Of a stretch of DNA of 64,000 bases, positions 1 through 9,644 are shown piece by piece. Both the position numbers and the translations under genes were made by a program. The notes under the pieces are model-generated. The model was not told where the DNA came from. It saw nothing but the letters and a program-made list of their open reading frames with translations, and searched no databases. Where the stretch lies: assembly GCA_002733805.1 (NCBI GenBank), contig NVXG01000032.1, forward strand, positions 40,041 to 104,040, given 5' to 3'. The stretch comes from Robiginitomaculum sp. Its GTDB lineage: Bacteria > Pseudomonadota > Alphaproteobacteria > Caulobacterales > Maricaulaceae. Position 1 is the stretch's first letter, and each line of letters starts with the position of its first letter.

Positions 1-184
1 GAATTGTGCTGCTGCCAATGATTTGATCCAAACTACACAAACAAGATGATCAACCGCAAGCCGCCCCGTGGACAACTTGGTGCATCAACCCTGCCTTTGA
101 TTTTTATCACCCAAAATCCAAAATTTTTACAAATGTACGGCGGCAAAACTTGCTGTTTTCGTGCAAATGGCTAGACCAAGAGCC

Positions 185-1687
185 ATGGCATATTCATCCC
201 TACGAGATTATCTGGCCGCATTGGAAGCCGACGGGTTATTCACCCGAGTAAGCGAGCCGGTCTCCTCCCATCTGGAGCTGACCGAGATCGGCACCCGACT
301 GATCGCATCGGGCGGTCCGGCTGTGTTGTTTGAAAATGTGACCAATGAGCACGGCGAAAAAGCCGAGATGCCAGCTTTGATCAATCTGTTCGGCACGGTG
401 GAGCGCGTGGCACGAGCCGTGACCTTGGGCGGTAAGCCCGGTACCTGCGCCGCCGACCTGCGGGCTGTTGGTGAATTACTGGCTTATTTGCGCCAGCCCG
501 ACCCACCCAAGGGCGTCAGCGAAGCCTTAAAAATGGCCCCGTTGATCAAAACCATCATGATGATGCGGCCCAAGACAGTACGCAAAGCGCCCTGTCAGGA
601 AGTGGTGCTGTTGGGCGAGGATGCCGATCTGGACCGTCTGCCGATCCAGACCTGTTGGCCCGGCGAGCCTGCACCCCTGATCACTTGGCCATTGGTCGTC
701 ACCCAAGGACCGGGTGATGGCGCGCAAGACAAACCCAATTTGGGTATTTACCGCATGCAAAAACTTGGCAAGCATCAAACCTTGATGCGCTGGCTGGCCA
801 CTCGCGGTGGCGCCCAGCAATTCGCCCGATGGAAAAGCGCCAATCCCGGCAAGCCGATGCCGCTGGCCGCCGTGATCGGTGCTGATCCCGGTACCATTTT
901 GGCCGCAGTGACCCCGATCCCCGATACGCTTTCCGAATACCAGTTCGCCGGACTGCTGCGCGGATCCAAGGTGGAGCTGGTCAATTGCAAGACCGTGCCT
1001 CTGCAAGTTCCGGCCCAAGCCGAAATTGTCATTGAAGGCTTCGTTGATCCGGATGAGACTCGCCCCGAAGGCCCGTATGGTGACCATACCGGGTATTATA
1101 ATTCGGTCGAAGAATTTCCGGTGTTCAATATCAGCGCCATCACCATGCGCCATGACCCGATGTACCTGACCACCTATACTGGCAAGCCACCGGACGAACC
1201 TTCGGTGCTAGGCGAAGCCTTAAACGAAGTGTTCGTGCCGTTGATCGTCCAGCAATTCCCGGAAATTGTCGATTTCTGGCTACCGCCCGAAGCCTGTTCC
1301 TATCGCATTGCGGTGATCTCGATGAAGAAAGCCTATGCTGGGCATGCCAAGCGGATCATGATGGGCGCTTGGTCGTATTTGCGCCAATTCACCTATACCA
1401 AATGGTTGATTGTGGTCGATGACGACATTGATGCGCGCAATTGGAACGAAGTGATGTGGGCCATCTCGACCCGGATGGACCCGGTGCGCGATTGTGTACC
1501 GATTGAAAATACCCCGATTGATTATCTGGATTTTGCTTCGCCAGTTTCCGGGCTTGGCTCCAAAATGGGCTTGGATGCTACCAATAAATGGCCCGGCGAG
1601 ACAAATCGCCAATGGGGCAAGGAAATTGCCATGGATCCGAAAATCATCGCCGATGTTACTGCGAAGTGGGAGAAACTGGGGCTATGA
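185..1687 (+). CDS. ubiD: UbiD family decarboxylase
   Basis: A 500-residue protein of the UbiD family, prenylated-FMN-dependent (de)carboxylases; the housekeeping member removes the carboxyl group of 4-hydroxy-3-polyprenylbenzoate in ubiquinone synthesis. The family signature [13 protein letters not shown] is present, followed by the conserved [16 protein letters not shown] block and an acidic stretch (DDDIDARNW). Length matches the family. The frame is open from a GTG at 161, but the family normally begins with MAYxSLRDF-like residues, so I chose the ATG at 185. Its stop overlaps the frmA start (ATGA), so the two are translationally coupled. No UbiX partner is in the window. Family assignment is secure; the ubiquinone role is inferred, since UbiD paralogues act on other aromatic acids. 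Confidence 0.9.
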   Translation: MAYSSLRDYLAALEADGLFTRVSEPVSSHLELTEIGTRLIASGGPAVLFENVTNEHGEKAEMPALINLFGTVERVARAVTLGGKPGTCAADLRAVGELLAYLRQPDPPKGVSEALKMAPLIKTIMMMRPKTVRKAPCQEVVLLGEDADLDRLPIQTCWPGEPAPLITWPLVVTQGPGDGAQDKPNLGIYRMQKLGKHQTLMRWLATRGGAQQFARWKSANPGKPMPLAAVIGADPGTILAAVTPIPDTLSEYQFAGLLRGSKVELVNCKTVPLQVPAQAEIVIEGFVDPDETRPEGPYGDHTGYYNSVEEFPVFNISAITMRHDPMYLTTYTGKPPDEPSVLGEALNEVFVPLIVQQFPEIVDFWLPPEACSYRIAVISMKKAYAGHAKRIMMGAWSYLRQFTYTKWLIVVDDDIDARNWNEVMWAISTRMDPVRDCVPIENTPIDYLDFASPVSGLGSKMGLDATNKWPGETNRQWGKEIAMDPKIIADVTAKWEKLGL

Positions 1688-2793
1688 AAACACAAGCAGC
1701 CATTGCGTTGGAAGCGGGAAAACCACTGATCATTGACGAAGTTGATCTGGAAGGTCCAAAAGCCGGTGAGGTTCTGATCGAGATCAAGGCAACCGGCATT
1801 TGCCACACCGATGCCTTTACCCTGTCGGGCGATGACCCCGAGGGATTGTTCCCGTCCGTGCTGGGCCATGAAGGCGCTGGTATCGTGCTGGAATGTGGTC
1901 CGGGTGTCAGTTCGGTTGCGCCGGGCGATCATGTGATCCCGCTCTATACGCCCGAGTGCCGACAGTGCGAGTATTGCCTGCACCCCAAAACCAATTTGTG
2001 CCAAGCCATTCGCGAAACCCAAGGGCGCGGCCTGATGCCCGATGGCACGTCGCGGCTTTCCTATCGCGGCAAGCCCCTGTTTCACTATATGGGCTGCTCG
2101 ACCTTTGCCAATCATGCGGTGATGCCGGAAATTGCCTTGGCCAAAGTGCGAAAAGACGCACCGTTTGACAAGATTTGCTATATCGGTTGCGGCGTGACCA
2201 CTGGAGTTGGCGTGGTAATCTTTGATGCCAAGGTAGAGCCCAATTCCACCGTTGTGGTATTTGGATTGGGCGGCATTGGTTTGAATGTCATTCAAGGGGC
2301 CAAACTGGCCGGAGCGAAGCAAATTGTCGGAGTTGATCTAAATCCGAACAAACAGGCGGTCGCCCGAAAATTCGGCATGACTGATTTCGTCAACCCTAGC
2401 GCAATCAATGGAGATCTGGTTGGTCATTTGGTTGAGCTAACCGGTGGTGGCGCCGATTACAGCTTTGAGTGCATTGGCAATGTGAACGTGATGCGCGCCG
2501 CGCTGGAATGTTGCCATAAGGGCTGGGGCGAGAGCTATATCATCGGGGTGGCCGGTGCCGGTCAGGAAATCACCACACGGCCGTTTCAACTGGTCACCGG
2601 GCGCAGCTGGCGCGGTACGGCGTTTGGCGGGGCCAGAGGGCGCACTGACGTACCCAAAATTGTCGATATGTACATGGACGGGCGGATCAATATTGATGAT
2701 CTGATCACTCACAAAATGCCGTTGGCTGACATCAATAAAGCGTTTGATCTGATGCACGCCGGCACCAGCATTCGCTCGGTCGTGGTGTTCTAG
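1684..2793 (+). CDS. frmA: S-(hydroxymethyl)glutathione dehydrogenase (class III alcohol dehydrogenase)
   Basis: A 369-residue zinc-dependent medium-chain dehydrogenase that oxidises S-hydroxymethylglutathione in formaldehyde detoxification and can act as S-nitrosoglutathione reductase. Seen: the catalytic zinc region GICHTDAF and GHEGAGIV, the structural zinc cysteines in [16 protein letters not shown], the class III segment [12 protein letters not shown], the NAD-binding [13 protein letters not shown] and the diagnostic C-terminal [11 protein letters not shown]. The frame continues upstream, but the ATG at 1684 overlapping the ubiD stop gives the usual family start and length. It is the second gene of a ubiD-frmA pair. 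GSNO reductase activity would fit a denitrifier, but that is inference. Confidence 0.95.
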   Translation: MKTQAAIALEAGKPLIIDEVDLEGPKAGEVLIEIKATGICHTDAFTLSGDDPEGLFPSVLGHEGAGIVLECGPGVSSVAPGDHVIPLYTPECRQCEYCLHPKTNLCQAIRETQGRGLMPDGTSRLSYRGKPLFHYMGCSTFANHAVMPEIALAKVRKDAPFDKICYIGCGVTTGVGVVIFDAKVEPNSTVVVFGLGGIGLNVIQGAKLAGAKQIVGVDLNPNKQAVARKFGMTDFVNPSAINGDLVGHLVELTGGGADYSFECIGNVNVMRAALECCHKGWGESYIIGVAGAGQEITTRPFQLVTGRSWRGTAFGGARGRTDVPKIVDMYMDGRINIDDLITHKMPLADINKAFDLMHAGTSIRSVVVF

Positions 2794-3005
2794 AAACGCC
2801 CACCGCGCTGATGGGTCTCAATGCCCAATTCGTTCAGGATATGCACCAGCAAAACGATGGCAACCACCAAGGCGATCATCAGCACCGGTTTCCAGCTAAA
2901 CCAGTGAACCCTGCCGTTTTGGCGCGGTTGCGAATCCCGCCAAATGGCAAAGCCGAAAAGAACCAGAACTAGAGCCAGCCAGAACAATGTTTGTGCAATT
3001 GTCAT
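2790..3005 (-). CDS. Small two-helix membrane protein, unknown function
   Basis: A 71-residue protein with two hydrophobic segments ([17 protein letters not shown] and [17 protein letters not shown]) separated by a basic, tryptophan-containing loop and ending in a short charged tail. Its 3' end overlaps the convergent frmA end by 4 bases. The composition is typical of a real inner-membrane protein rather than an antisense shadow, and most of it lies outside frmA. No convincing Shine-Dalgarno sequence precedes the ATG. I recognise no family. Confidence 0.55.
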   Translation of the reverse strand: MTIAQTLFWLALVLVLFGFAIWRDSQPRQNGRVHWFSWKPVLMIALVVAIVLLVHILNELGIETHQRGGRF

Positions 3006-3059
3006 GTTGTTGGAAATAGGCGCAATTTCGGCTTATTCAAGCACGATTGTACAAGAAGA

Positions 3060-4553
3060 TCATTGGCTCTTAAACGAATGGCCATGATCGGTCTTTGCCC
3101 AATGAAATGGCCGAACAAACAAATCAATACTGGCCTGCACTGCTGCCCAGGTTTGTAGCGGCCAATAGCCGATCGAGGACAACATCATGCCCCCTCTCAC
3201 CGCTTGCCCGGCTGCGCGACTGCCAACCTGCAAGAGCGCCAGTGCCAACAAGGTGCCAGAACCGGCCAGTATGATGTCCAACATTGCAGGCGGCGGACCA
3301 CCCAGCGGCCAACAGGCCAGACACAACACCGCACCCAACAATAAAAATCGATGACTAAAGGCCGAAAGCACCGCAATACCCAACACCGCAAAAAAGCTGA
3401 ATGCCTGCTTTGGGCGACCGCCGGGCAATTGCCCTCTGGTATGGACCAACAAGGTTTGCAGAAACCCCTTGATCCATCTGGAGCGTTGTCTGAGCCACGG
3501 TGCCAACCCGGCGGTGGCTTCTTCCATGGTCGGCGGCGAAATCACACCGGATCGCCAGCCTTTTTCGGCCAGCCGAAATCCAAGATCGGCATCTTCGGTC
3601 ACATTATACGGATCCCAGCCTCGGCAAGTTCCCAACGCGCTCTTCCGAAAATGGTTGCTGGTCCCGCCCAATGGAAATGCCAACCCCAACCGGGTCAGCG
3701 CCGGTAAAATCACCCGAAAATGAGCATTATACTCGAGCGAAAATTGCCGCGTCAGCCAATTCTGACCAGCATTGTACACGCCCAGCGGAGCCTGCACACA
3801 GCCCAGATCCTCGCCACCGCATGCAAAGGCCCGAACTGCCGCTTTGAGCTGGTCAGGGTGCGGTCGGTCCTCGGCATCATAAATAGTCACCAACGAGCCT
3901 CTGGCGCGGGCCAGACCGACGTTCAATGCCTTTGGTTTGGTGCGGGGTCCAATATCGGGCACGATCAACACTTCCCATTCCGGACCCAATTCCAGCTTCC
4001 GGGCCACACGCAAGGTCGCTTCGTCATCGCCTTCTAGTAATAATTTGATATCCAAAAGCGACTTCGGATAGTCAATTCTGGATATGGAATCCGCCAATTT
4101 CGGCAACATCCCTGCCTCGTGATAAACTGGCAGTAATATCGTGTAGACGGGCATGTCCTGACCTTCGTCATCCTGGTTCTCTGCAAAGTTTGGTTTTGGC
4201 CAAAAATGCACGCCCAACAGCAAAGCGCGAAACAGGATCGCAAACCCAAAAACCAGTTGCAGAAAACCATAGCCAAATTTGACAAACCCTGCCGCATCCA
4301 TGATGAGGCCGACCAGTAGACACAGACCAATTCCGATCAGAACGGAACCCTGCAAGACCGTAAGTCCAGTTTTCGCAGAACGTAAGGGTTCCTTGCGGGC
4401 CAAATCAAAGGCCGCCCGGCGCACATCTCGCTTACGCATGCGAATAAACTTCGCCCCTGCTGCGCCCGACTGTGTTTCAGCTCCTACTGCTTTTTTAGCA
4501 GTTTCAAGCTTTTTAGCCGGTCGCCGAACAGAGGGCTTTTCCCTGTCCGTCAC
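3060..4553 (-). CDS. Processive family 2 glycosyltransferase (XagB/cellulose synthase-like)
   Basis: A 497-residue membrane glycosyltransferase. It has a basic cytosolic N-terminus, two membrane segments near residues 70-115, a GT-A catalytic domain with LLEGDDEATL, IYDAEDRPHP and EDADLG acidic motifs and the QxxRW-type motif RQRSRWIKG, then C-terminal hydrophobic segments. This arrangement resembles XagB-type beta-glucan synthases that make exported polysaccharide. It stands alone with no c-di-GMP-binding or export partner beside it. The start is a GTG preceded by a G-rich stretch; an internal ATG at about residue 39 is possible. Family certain, product polymer unknown. Confidence 0.85.
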   Translation of the reverse strand: MTDREKPSVRRPAKKLETAKKAVGAETQSGAAGAKFIRMRKRDVRRAAFDLARKEPLRSAKTGLTVLQGSVLIGIGLCLLVGLIMDAAGFVKFGYGFLQLVFGFAILFRALLLGVHFWPKPNFAENQDDEGQDMPVYTILLPVYHEAGMLPKLADSISRIDYPKSLLDIKLLLEGDDEATLRVARKLELGPEWEVLIVPDIGPRTKPKALNVGLARARGSLVTIYDAEDRPHPDQLKAAVRAFACGGEDLGCVQAPLGVYNAGQNWLTRQFSLEYNAHFRVILPALTRLGLAFPLGGTSNHFRKSALGTCRGWDPYNVTEDADLGFRLAEKGWRSGVISPPTMEEATAGLAPWLRQRSRWIKGFLQTLLVHTRGQLPGGRPKQAFSFFAVLGIAVLSAFSHRFLLLGAVLCLACWPLGGPPPAMLDIILAGSGTLLALALLQVGSRAAGQAVRGGMMLSSIGYWPLQTWAAVQASIDLFVRPFHWAKTDHGHSFKSQ

Positions 4554-4685
4554 ACCTAATTCCCCCGAGCCGGGTAAGTTAGTGCATACCCTCGATTTAG
4601 GCGAGTCTTTAGTTTTGTACGATTTGGCTCCGGCTGGACGAAACCTTGCCCACCGATCTATGCTTGTGAAAATTGGGGTAAAATC

Positions 4686-6410
4686 ATGCAGCTACAAAAC
4701 CTGGACTGGGCGATCATCATCGCCGTTCTTTTGTTCATTGTTGGTACCGGTTTATATCTGAACCGGCGGGCATCCAAAGACAGCTCCGGGTTTTTCCTAG
4801 GCAATCGCAACATGCCTTGGTGGCTGTTGGGCACCTCGATGGTTGCTACCACTTTTGCAGCCGATACTCCCAATCTGGTTACCGGGTTGGTACGCCAACA
4901 TGGGGTAGCCGGGAATTGGGGCTGGTGGGCCTTTTTGATCACCGGCATGCTCAGCGCCTTTATCTATGCCAAATTGTGGCGGCGACTTGGGGTCACCACC
5001 GATATTGAGTTTTATGAATTGCGCTATAGCGGTAAGCCCGCCAGTTTCTTGCGCGGGTTCCGGGCGGTTTATATCGGCGTGTTCTTCAACATGATGGTGA
5101 TGGCCAATGTGACATTAGCCCTGATCAAATATGGAAATGTCCTGTTTGGAATATCGCCAATTTTGCTAGTGACCATTGCCGGAATTGTCACGGTGCTTCT
5201 AAGTGCGTCTGGTGGGCTGCTTGGTGTTTTGATCACCGATTTTTTCTTGTTTGGATTGGCAATGGTTGGTGCAATCGCCGTTGCCATTTTTGCCGTATCC
5301 TTGCCTGAAGTCGGTGGATTGGCCCAGATGATGAGCCATCCGGCAGTCATTGAGAAAAGCTCTTTTTTACCGGATATGCGTGACCCCTCGCAATATGTGC
5401 CCTTGCTGCTCATACCCCTATTGGTCCAGTGGTGGGCCGCGTGGTATCCGGGAGCGGAACCGGGCGGCGGCGGCTATGTCGCCCAACGCATGCTGGCGGC
5501 TAAAGACGAGAAAAATGCCACCAAGGCGGCTGTTTTCTTCAATGTCGCCCACTATGCCTTGCGGCCTTGGCCATGGATATTGGTGGCATTGGCCTCGCTG
5601 ATCGTTTACCCGGATCTGGCCAGCATCAAGACGGCTTTGCCCCATATTGATGAGGGGTTAATTGACCATGATCTGGCCTATCCAGCCATGCTAATCTTTT
5701 TGCCAAGTGGTTTACTTGGTTTGACGGTCGCATCCATTCTGGCTGCTTATATTTCAACCATATCAACCATGTTGAACTTAGGCTCGTCCTATGTGGTCAA
5801 TGATGTGTATTCACGATTTATCAACCGTAATGCCAGCGAAGCCCGCAAAATCATGGCGGCCAGAATTTCCACAGTTATCATGATGGTTGGCGCCGCCTTG
5901 CTGGCGCTGGTCTTGCAAAGTGCCACCCAAGCCTTTCATTTGCTACTGGCGGTTGGGGCCGGTACCGGGTTTTTGTTCTTCGCGCGCTGGTTCTGGATGC
6001 GGATCAATGCGTGGAGCGAAATCAGCGCCATGGTCTTTTCGCTGGGAGTTGCCGGTTGGCTTGAATTTTTCGGTCCTGACGGACTGGAATCATGGCAAAA
6101 ATTCTTGTTGTCAGTCGGCTTAACCACGGTCGGGTGGATCTTGGTTACCTTGCTGACAGCGCCGACAAGTCCAGAAAAACAACGCAGCTTTAAAGCTAGT
6201 ATCAAAGCAGCTGGAGCCGGTGAAGGTCACGACTTAAGAAGTGGGATTATTGCCGCGCTTAGTGCCAGTGTCGCGGTCTATGGTTTGCTGTTTGCCACCG
6301 GTAGCATCTTGTACGGGAATATGGTTCCCGCCTTGGTATTTGGTTGCATTGCATTGGCTGGTGGCCTGATTTGCTGGCGTCAAACCCAAGCTGGATCACG
6401 CAAGACTTGA
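4686..6410 (+). CDS. Sodium:solute symporter (SSS family)
   Basis: A 574-residue polytopic membrane protein of the sodium:solute symporter family. The N-terminus (LDWAIIIAVLLFIVGTGLYLNRRASKDSSG, read as two parts: a first helix and a basic loop) and the SSS core GFFLGNRNMPWWLLGTSMVA are recognisable, with about 13 hydrophobic segments. The ATG is preceded by GGGGT about 8 bases upstream. It is divergent from the GT2 gene with 132 bp between them. The substrate cannot be told from sequence; this subgroup is often annotated only as a Na+:solute symporter. Confidence 0.85.
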   Translation: MQLQNLDWAIIIAVLLFIVGTGLYLNRRASKDSSGFFLGNRNMPWWLLGTSMVATTFAADTPNLVTGLVRQHGVAGNWGWWAFLITGMLSAFIYAKLWRRLGVTTDIEFYELRYSGKPASFLRGFRAVYIGVFFNMMVMANVTLALIKYGNVLFGISPILLVTIAGIVTVLLSASGGLLGVLITDFFLFGLAMVGAIAVAIFAVSLPEVGGLAQMMSHPAVIEKSSFLPDMRDPSQYVPLLLIPLLVQWWAAWYPGAEPGGGGYVAQRMLAAKDEKNATKAAVFFNVAHYALRPWPWILVALASLIVYPDLASIKTALPHIDEGLIDHDLAYPAMLIFLPSGLLGLTVASILAAYISTISTMLNLGSSYVVNDVYSRFINRNASEARKIMAARISTVIMMVGAALLALVLQSATQAFHLLLAVGAGTGFLFFARWFWMRINAWSEISAMVFSLGVAGWLEFFGPDGLESWQKFLLSVGLTTVGWILVTLLTAPTSPEKQRSFKASIKAAGAGEGHDLRSGIIAALSASVAVYGLLFATGSILYGNMVPALVFGCIALAGGLICWRQTQAGSRKT

Positions 6411-6470
6411 GAGGGCTAACGCAATCTGGCACAGTCCTGAACATAAAAGAATTTAACCGGAGCGCTCGTT

Positions 6471-6947
6471 GTGATTTTATTGCGTAACAGTATGGGGGTC
6501 GGACTATGTGCGATTGCCCTGTTTTTGTCCCATACGGCATTGGCTGCCAATGGGCCCACGGCACAAGGAGCCCATAATTTCTTTCAACTATTGGCCGACA
6601 AACACCTGCTTCGTGGTAGCAAGGATCGATATATACAGAACTATAAAGCCCAAGGGGAATGCATATCAATTTGGGAGGATATCGACGGGAAAAACGACGG
6701 GGAAATTCGACATATAGAGGTTGACTGGAGCAGCATTACTTCAGCCCTCAACATGAAGGGTGCGGGTGGAGATTATGGCGATAGTGTTACTTTTTTTGGG
6801 TCTGTTATTTTTGAAACCACCGAAAGAAAAGAACATAGAAATGGCTTCCGACTCTATGCCGTTGATGGCGTCACACGAGACCGCATTTATAAGGCCGGTG
6901 AATTTCTACGTACCCAGTGCGATACCTTAAGCGCCACTGGGTTTTAA
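6471..6947 (+). CDS. Small exported protein, unknown function
   Basis: A 158-residue protein with an N-terminal signal peptide (hydrophobic GVGLCAIALFLSH, then a TALAAN cleavage region). The mature part is rich in charged and aromatic residues with two cysteines that could pair. The GTG start at 6471 has CCGGAG about 9 bases upstream; an ATG at 6492 would also leave a usable signal sequence. It follows the symporter by 60 bp on the same strand, but no functional link is evident. I recognise no domain. Confidence 0.6.
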   Translation: MILLRNSMGVGLCAIALFLSHTALAANGPTAQGAHNFFQLLADKHLLRGSKDRYIQNYKAQGECISIWEDIDGKNDGEIRHIEVDWSSITSALNMKGAGGDYGDSVTFFGSVIFETTERKEHRNGFRLYAVDGVTRDRIYKAGEFLRTQCDTLSATGF

Positions 6948-7066
6948 GGCTTATTCCCCAACAGATACCCACCGGGTAGAATACTCCGCAGGCCACATCA
7001 TTCAGAGCAAAGCCTACCAAAAATTTCAGTCAATCATGAAAAAGAAATGGCAAAGCGCTTGCTATT

Positions 7067-7130
7067 GTATTAACCATAACGTATTAACATACTACTACAT
7101 TAACTCAACTCAATTCAACTCAATTCAACT
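7067..7130 (+). promoter_or_regulatory. Candidate operator plus pentamer repeat in the his operon leader
   Basis: Between the exported-protein gene and the TrpR-like gene, TATTAAC occurs at 7068 and 7082 (14 bp apart), with a variant CATTAAC at 7098 and a GTAT-N4-ATAC dyad at 7081-7092. This is followed by a 5-bp periodic run of CAACT/CAATT units from about 7101 to 7130. There is no histidine-rich leader peptide, so attenuation of the enterobacterial type is not supported. A repressor site for the TrpR-like protein is the natural guess, but no experimental motif was compared. Confidence 0.4.
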
Positions 7131-7143
7131 CACCGGGATTCAA

Positions 7144-7455
7144 ATGTCACAGCGCGAGAAAACCACCAACCGAGCCGATCACCGCACAGCTTTGGCTGGA
7201 GCTTTGCACTCCGTAACCACGGAGGAAGAAATGGAACGGGTATTGGTCGATCTATGCACACCGGCTGAATTACGGGCGCTGTCTGAACGGTGGCATATTG
7301 CAAAACTGCTGGATGCAAACACCTTATCCTATCGCGATATCAGCACCCGCACCGGAGCCAGCACCACGACCATTGGCCGGGTTGCCCGGTTTTTGAAAGA
7401 AGAACCACATCAAGGATACCGGACCCTGTTGGACCGGGAAAAGAGCACAAAATGA
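7144..7455 (+). CDS. TrpR-like (YerC/YecD family) regulator of the his operon
   Basis: A 103-residue DNA-binding protein of the Trp repressor superfamily, YerC/YecD branch. Seen: the helical core LVDLCTPAELRALSERWHIAK and a TrpR-type helix-turn-helix with TGASTTTIGRVARFL. The frame is open from 7036 but the upstream residues are unlike the family; the ATG at 7144 (with GGGA upstream) starts at the conserved region. It overlaps hisG by ATGA, so it is the first gene of the operon. Family members beside hisG are predicted autoregulators of histidine synthesis (called HisR in xanthomonads); that role is inferred here from position. Confidence 0.85.
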   Translation: MSQREKTTNRADHRTALAGALHSVTTEEEMERVLVDLCTPAELRALSERWHIAKLLDANTLSYRDISTRTGASTTTIGRVARFLKEEPHQGYRTLLDREKSTK

Positions 7456-8336
7456 CCGTACGTTTACGACTAGCAATCCAAAAGAAAGGCCGACTGGCCG
7501 AAGAAAGCTTTGCCGCCCTGAAGAATTGCGGCTTGCGCTTTTCAGTGCGCGGCGATGGGTTATTGGCCCGCGTCAACAATATGCCGATTGATCTATTATT
7601 GGTCCGCGATGATGACATTGCCGGATTTGTTTCCGAAGGAGTCAGCGATCTGGGGATTGTTGGCGAAAACGTATTGCTGGAAGAGCAATACGTGCAAGGC
7701 AGCAAGCTGGATGCCCAAATAGACCGCCGCCTCGGGTTTTCTCGCTGCCGCTTGTGTCTGGCCGCTCCAGAAAACGGAAATGTCCAGACCTTACAAGACT
7801 TGAACGGCACCCGGATTGCCACAAGTTATCCCGGCGTTTTGGGGAATTTTCTAACAGAAAACCAAATTGATGCGATCCCCGTTACCATGAAAGGCGCGGT
7901 TGAATTGGCCCCGCGCATCGATATTGCCGCATCGATTTGTGATCTGGTTTCCTCTGGTGCAACCCTCGAGGCCAATGGGTTGAAAGCATTTCAAACCATC
8001 CTGGAAAGCGAAGCGGTTTTGATCAAATCGGCACGACCGCTTGGCCGGGACAAACAAGCAATTTACGACCGGCTGGTCCGGCGGCTGGATGCAGTCATCC
8101 GCTCAAAAGATTCCAAATATGTGATGCTGAACGCGCCCCGCTCCAAGATCGAAGACATTACCCGGCTTTTGCCCGGCTCTGATGCGCCAACCATCATCCC
8201 CCTACCCGGCGATGATGATCTGGTAGCCATACAAGCCGTGTGTACCGAAACCGTGTTCTGGGAAACGCTGGAAGCGTTAAAAGATAACGGGGCGCGATCC
8301 ATTTTAGTGGTCCCGATTGAAAAAATGATGAGCTGA
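7452..8336 (+). CDS. hisG: ATP phosphoribosyltransferase, long form
   Basis: First enzyme of histidine synthesis, condensing ATP and PRPP. The 294-residue length and the C-terminal segment ending FWETLEALKDNGARSILVVPIEKMM show the long, histidine-inhibited form with its own regulatory ACT-like domain, so no HisZ is needed. This C-terminus closely follows the Escherichia coli type, whereas many alphaproteobacteria use the short HisG with HisZ. The catalytic part shows the conserved IAIQKKGRL-like start and SDLGIVGENVLLE. The start overlaps the regulator gene stop (ATGA). Confidence 0.95.
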   Translation: MTVRLRLAIQKKGRLAEESFAALKNCGLRFSVRGDGLLARVNNMPIDLLLVRDDDIAGFVSEGVSDLGIVGENVLLEEQYVQGSKLDAQIDRRLGFSRCRLCLAAPENGNVQTLQDLNGTRIATSYPGVLGNFLTENQIDAIPVTMKGAVELAPRIDIAASICDLVSSGATLEANGLKAFQTILESEAVLIKSARPLGRDKQAIYDRLVRRLDAVIRSKDSKYVMLNAPRSKIEDITRLLPGSDAPTIIPLPGDDDLVAIQAVCTETVFWETLEALKDNGARSILVVPIEKMMS

Positions 8337-8339
8337 CCC

Positions 8340-9644
8340 ATGCAACAACTCATCTGGAATCAATTGGATAAAAAAGACAAATCCAAGGCGCTGGAACGCC
8401 CGACGGCCATCTCTGACCCGACAATCACCAACACCGTGCGCGATATCCTGCAAGCTGTGTTGGAGGAAGGAGATGCGGCGCTGTCCCGTTTTACTTCCAA
8501 GTTTGACGGGGTTACTCCGACCCAATTAAAAGTGCCGGAAACAGAACTGCAAGCGGCGTGGCAGACCCTGCCCGCTCTCGATCAAGCGGCTTTGCGCCAA
8601 GCCAAAACCAACATCGAAAAATTCCACAAAGTGCAATACCCCGAACCAATCGTTCAGAAAATCATGCCCGGCCTTGTCTGCCGCCGCGAAGCGCGGGCCA
8701 TTGACAGTGTGGGCCTTTATGTGCCCGGCGGCTCGGCACCCTTGGTTTCCACAGTTCTGATGCTGGCGATCCCTGCAAAAATTGCCGGTGTGGCCAGACG
8801 TGTGCTGGTAACACCCCCCACCAAAACCGACGGTATTGATCTGCGCATTTTAGCCGCAGCCTATTTGTGTGGGATCACCGAAGTCTTTCAGGTGGGCGGC
8901 GCGCAAGCCATTGCGGCATTAGCCTATGGCACAACCAGCGTTCCCAAAGTCGCCAAAATCTTCGGGCCGGGTAATGCTTGGGTTGCCGCTGCAAAGTCCT
9001 TGGTTTCGGCCGTGGCTGGCGGTCCGGCGATTGATCTGCCGGCTGGTCCCAGTGAAGTACTGGTTTTGGCCGATAGCCAAGCTGATCCAAGCTTTGTTGC
9101 GGCTGATTTACTGTCCCAAGCCGAACACGACCCGCTGTCCCAAGTGATTTGTGTTTGTGATTCTGAACGCTTCGCCGATCAATTGCAGATCGAGATCACC
9201 GCGCAATTAGCCACACTACCCCGTCAAAAAATTGCGGCGGCGGCCTTACAAAATGGGCGCATTTTAATCACCGAAGATCGCAACCAAATGATCGAGATTG
9301 CCAATTCATACGCACCAGAACACTTGATTGTTCAACTGGAGAACCCCAGCCAAATTGTCCCGGATATTCGCAATGCCGGATCCATTTTTCTGGGACCATG
9401 GACACCGGAATCAGTTGGCGATTATGCCAGCGGAACCAATCACACACTGCCAACTTTCGGCGCAGCACGCGCCTATAGCGGGGTCTGTGTCGAAAGCTTC
9501 ATGAAATATGTCAGCATTCAAGAACTGACCCGGGATGGGCTGGCGGCTTTGGGACCAGTTGTGCAGCGCCTCGCCACGATGGAAGGGCTGGAAGCGCACA
9601 AGCGGGCTATCTCGGTTCGGTTAGCCCCGGAGACCATTTCATGA
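8340..9644 (+). CDS. hisD: Histidinol dehydrogenase
   Basis: A 434-residue zinc enzyme for the last two oxidations of histidine synthesis (L-histidinol to L-histidine, NAD-dependent). Diagnostic motifs are AIDSVGLYVPGG, GPGNAWVAAAK, PAGPSEVLVLAD, the zinc/catalytic QAEHDPLSQ and APEHLIVQ, and GTNHTLPT near the C-terminus. The N-terminus resembles the enterobacterial protein. It lies 3 bp after hisG and overlaps the next gene by ATGA. Confidence 0.97.
   Translation: MQQLIWNQLDKKDKSKALERPTAISDPTITNTVRDILQAVLEEGDAALSRFTSKFDGVTPTQLKVPETELQAAWQTLPALDQAALRQAKTNIEKFHKVQYPEPIVQKIMPGLVCRREARAIDSVGLYVPGGSAPLVSTVLMLAIPAKIAGVARRVLVTPPTKTDGIDLRILAAAYLCGITEVFQVGGAQAIAALAYGTTSVPKVAKIFGPGNAWVAAAKSLVSAVAGGPAIDLPAGPSEVLVLADSQADPSFVAADLLSQAEHDPLSQVICVCDSERFADQLQIEITAQLATLPRQKIAAAALQNGRILITEDRNQMIEIANSYAPEHLIVQLENPSQIVPDIRNAGSIFLGPWTPESVGDYASGTNHTLPTFGAARAYSGVCVESFMKYVSIQELTRDGLAALGPVVQRLATMEGLEAHKRAISVRLAPETIS

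Noticed and set aside
1..184. Gene or feature before ubiD
   Set aside because: No open frame with a start and ribosome site and no obvious hairpin; it probably holds the ubiD-frmA promoter but I could not place -35/-10 elements with confidence.
1522..2322. 266-codon minus-strand open frame opposite ubiD and frmA
   Set aside because: Antisense to two securely identified genes and with no recognisable protein features.
7036..7143. N-terminal extension of the TrpR-like protein, or a his leader peptide
   Set aside because: The extra codons cover the repeat region, contain no histidine run, and differ from the family; ATG 7144 has a ribosome site and begins at the conserved part.
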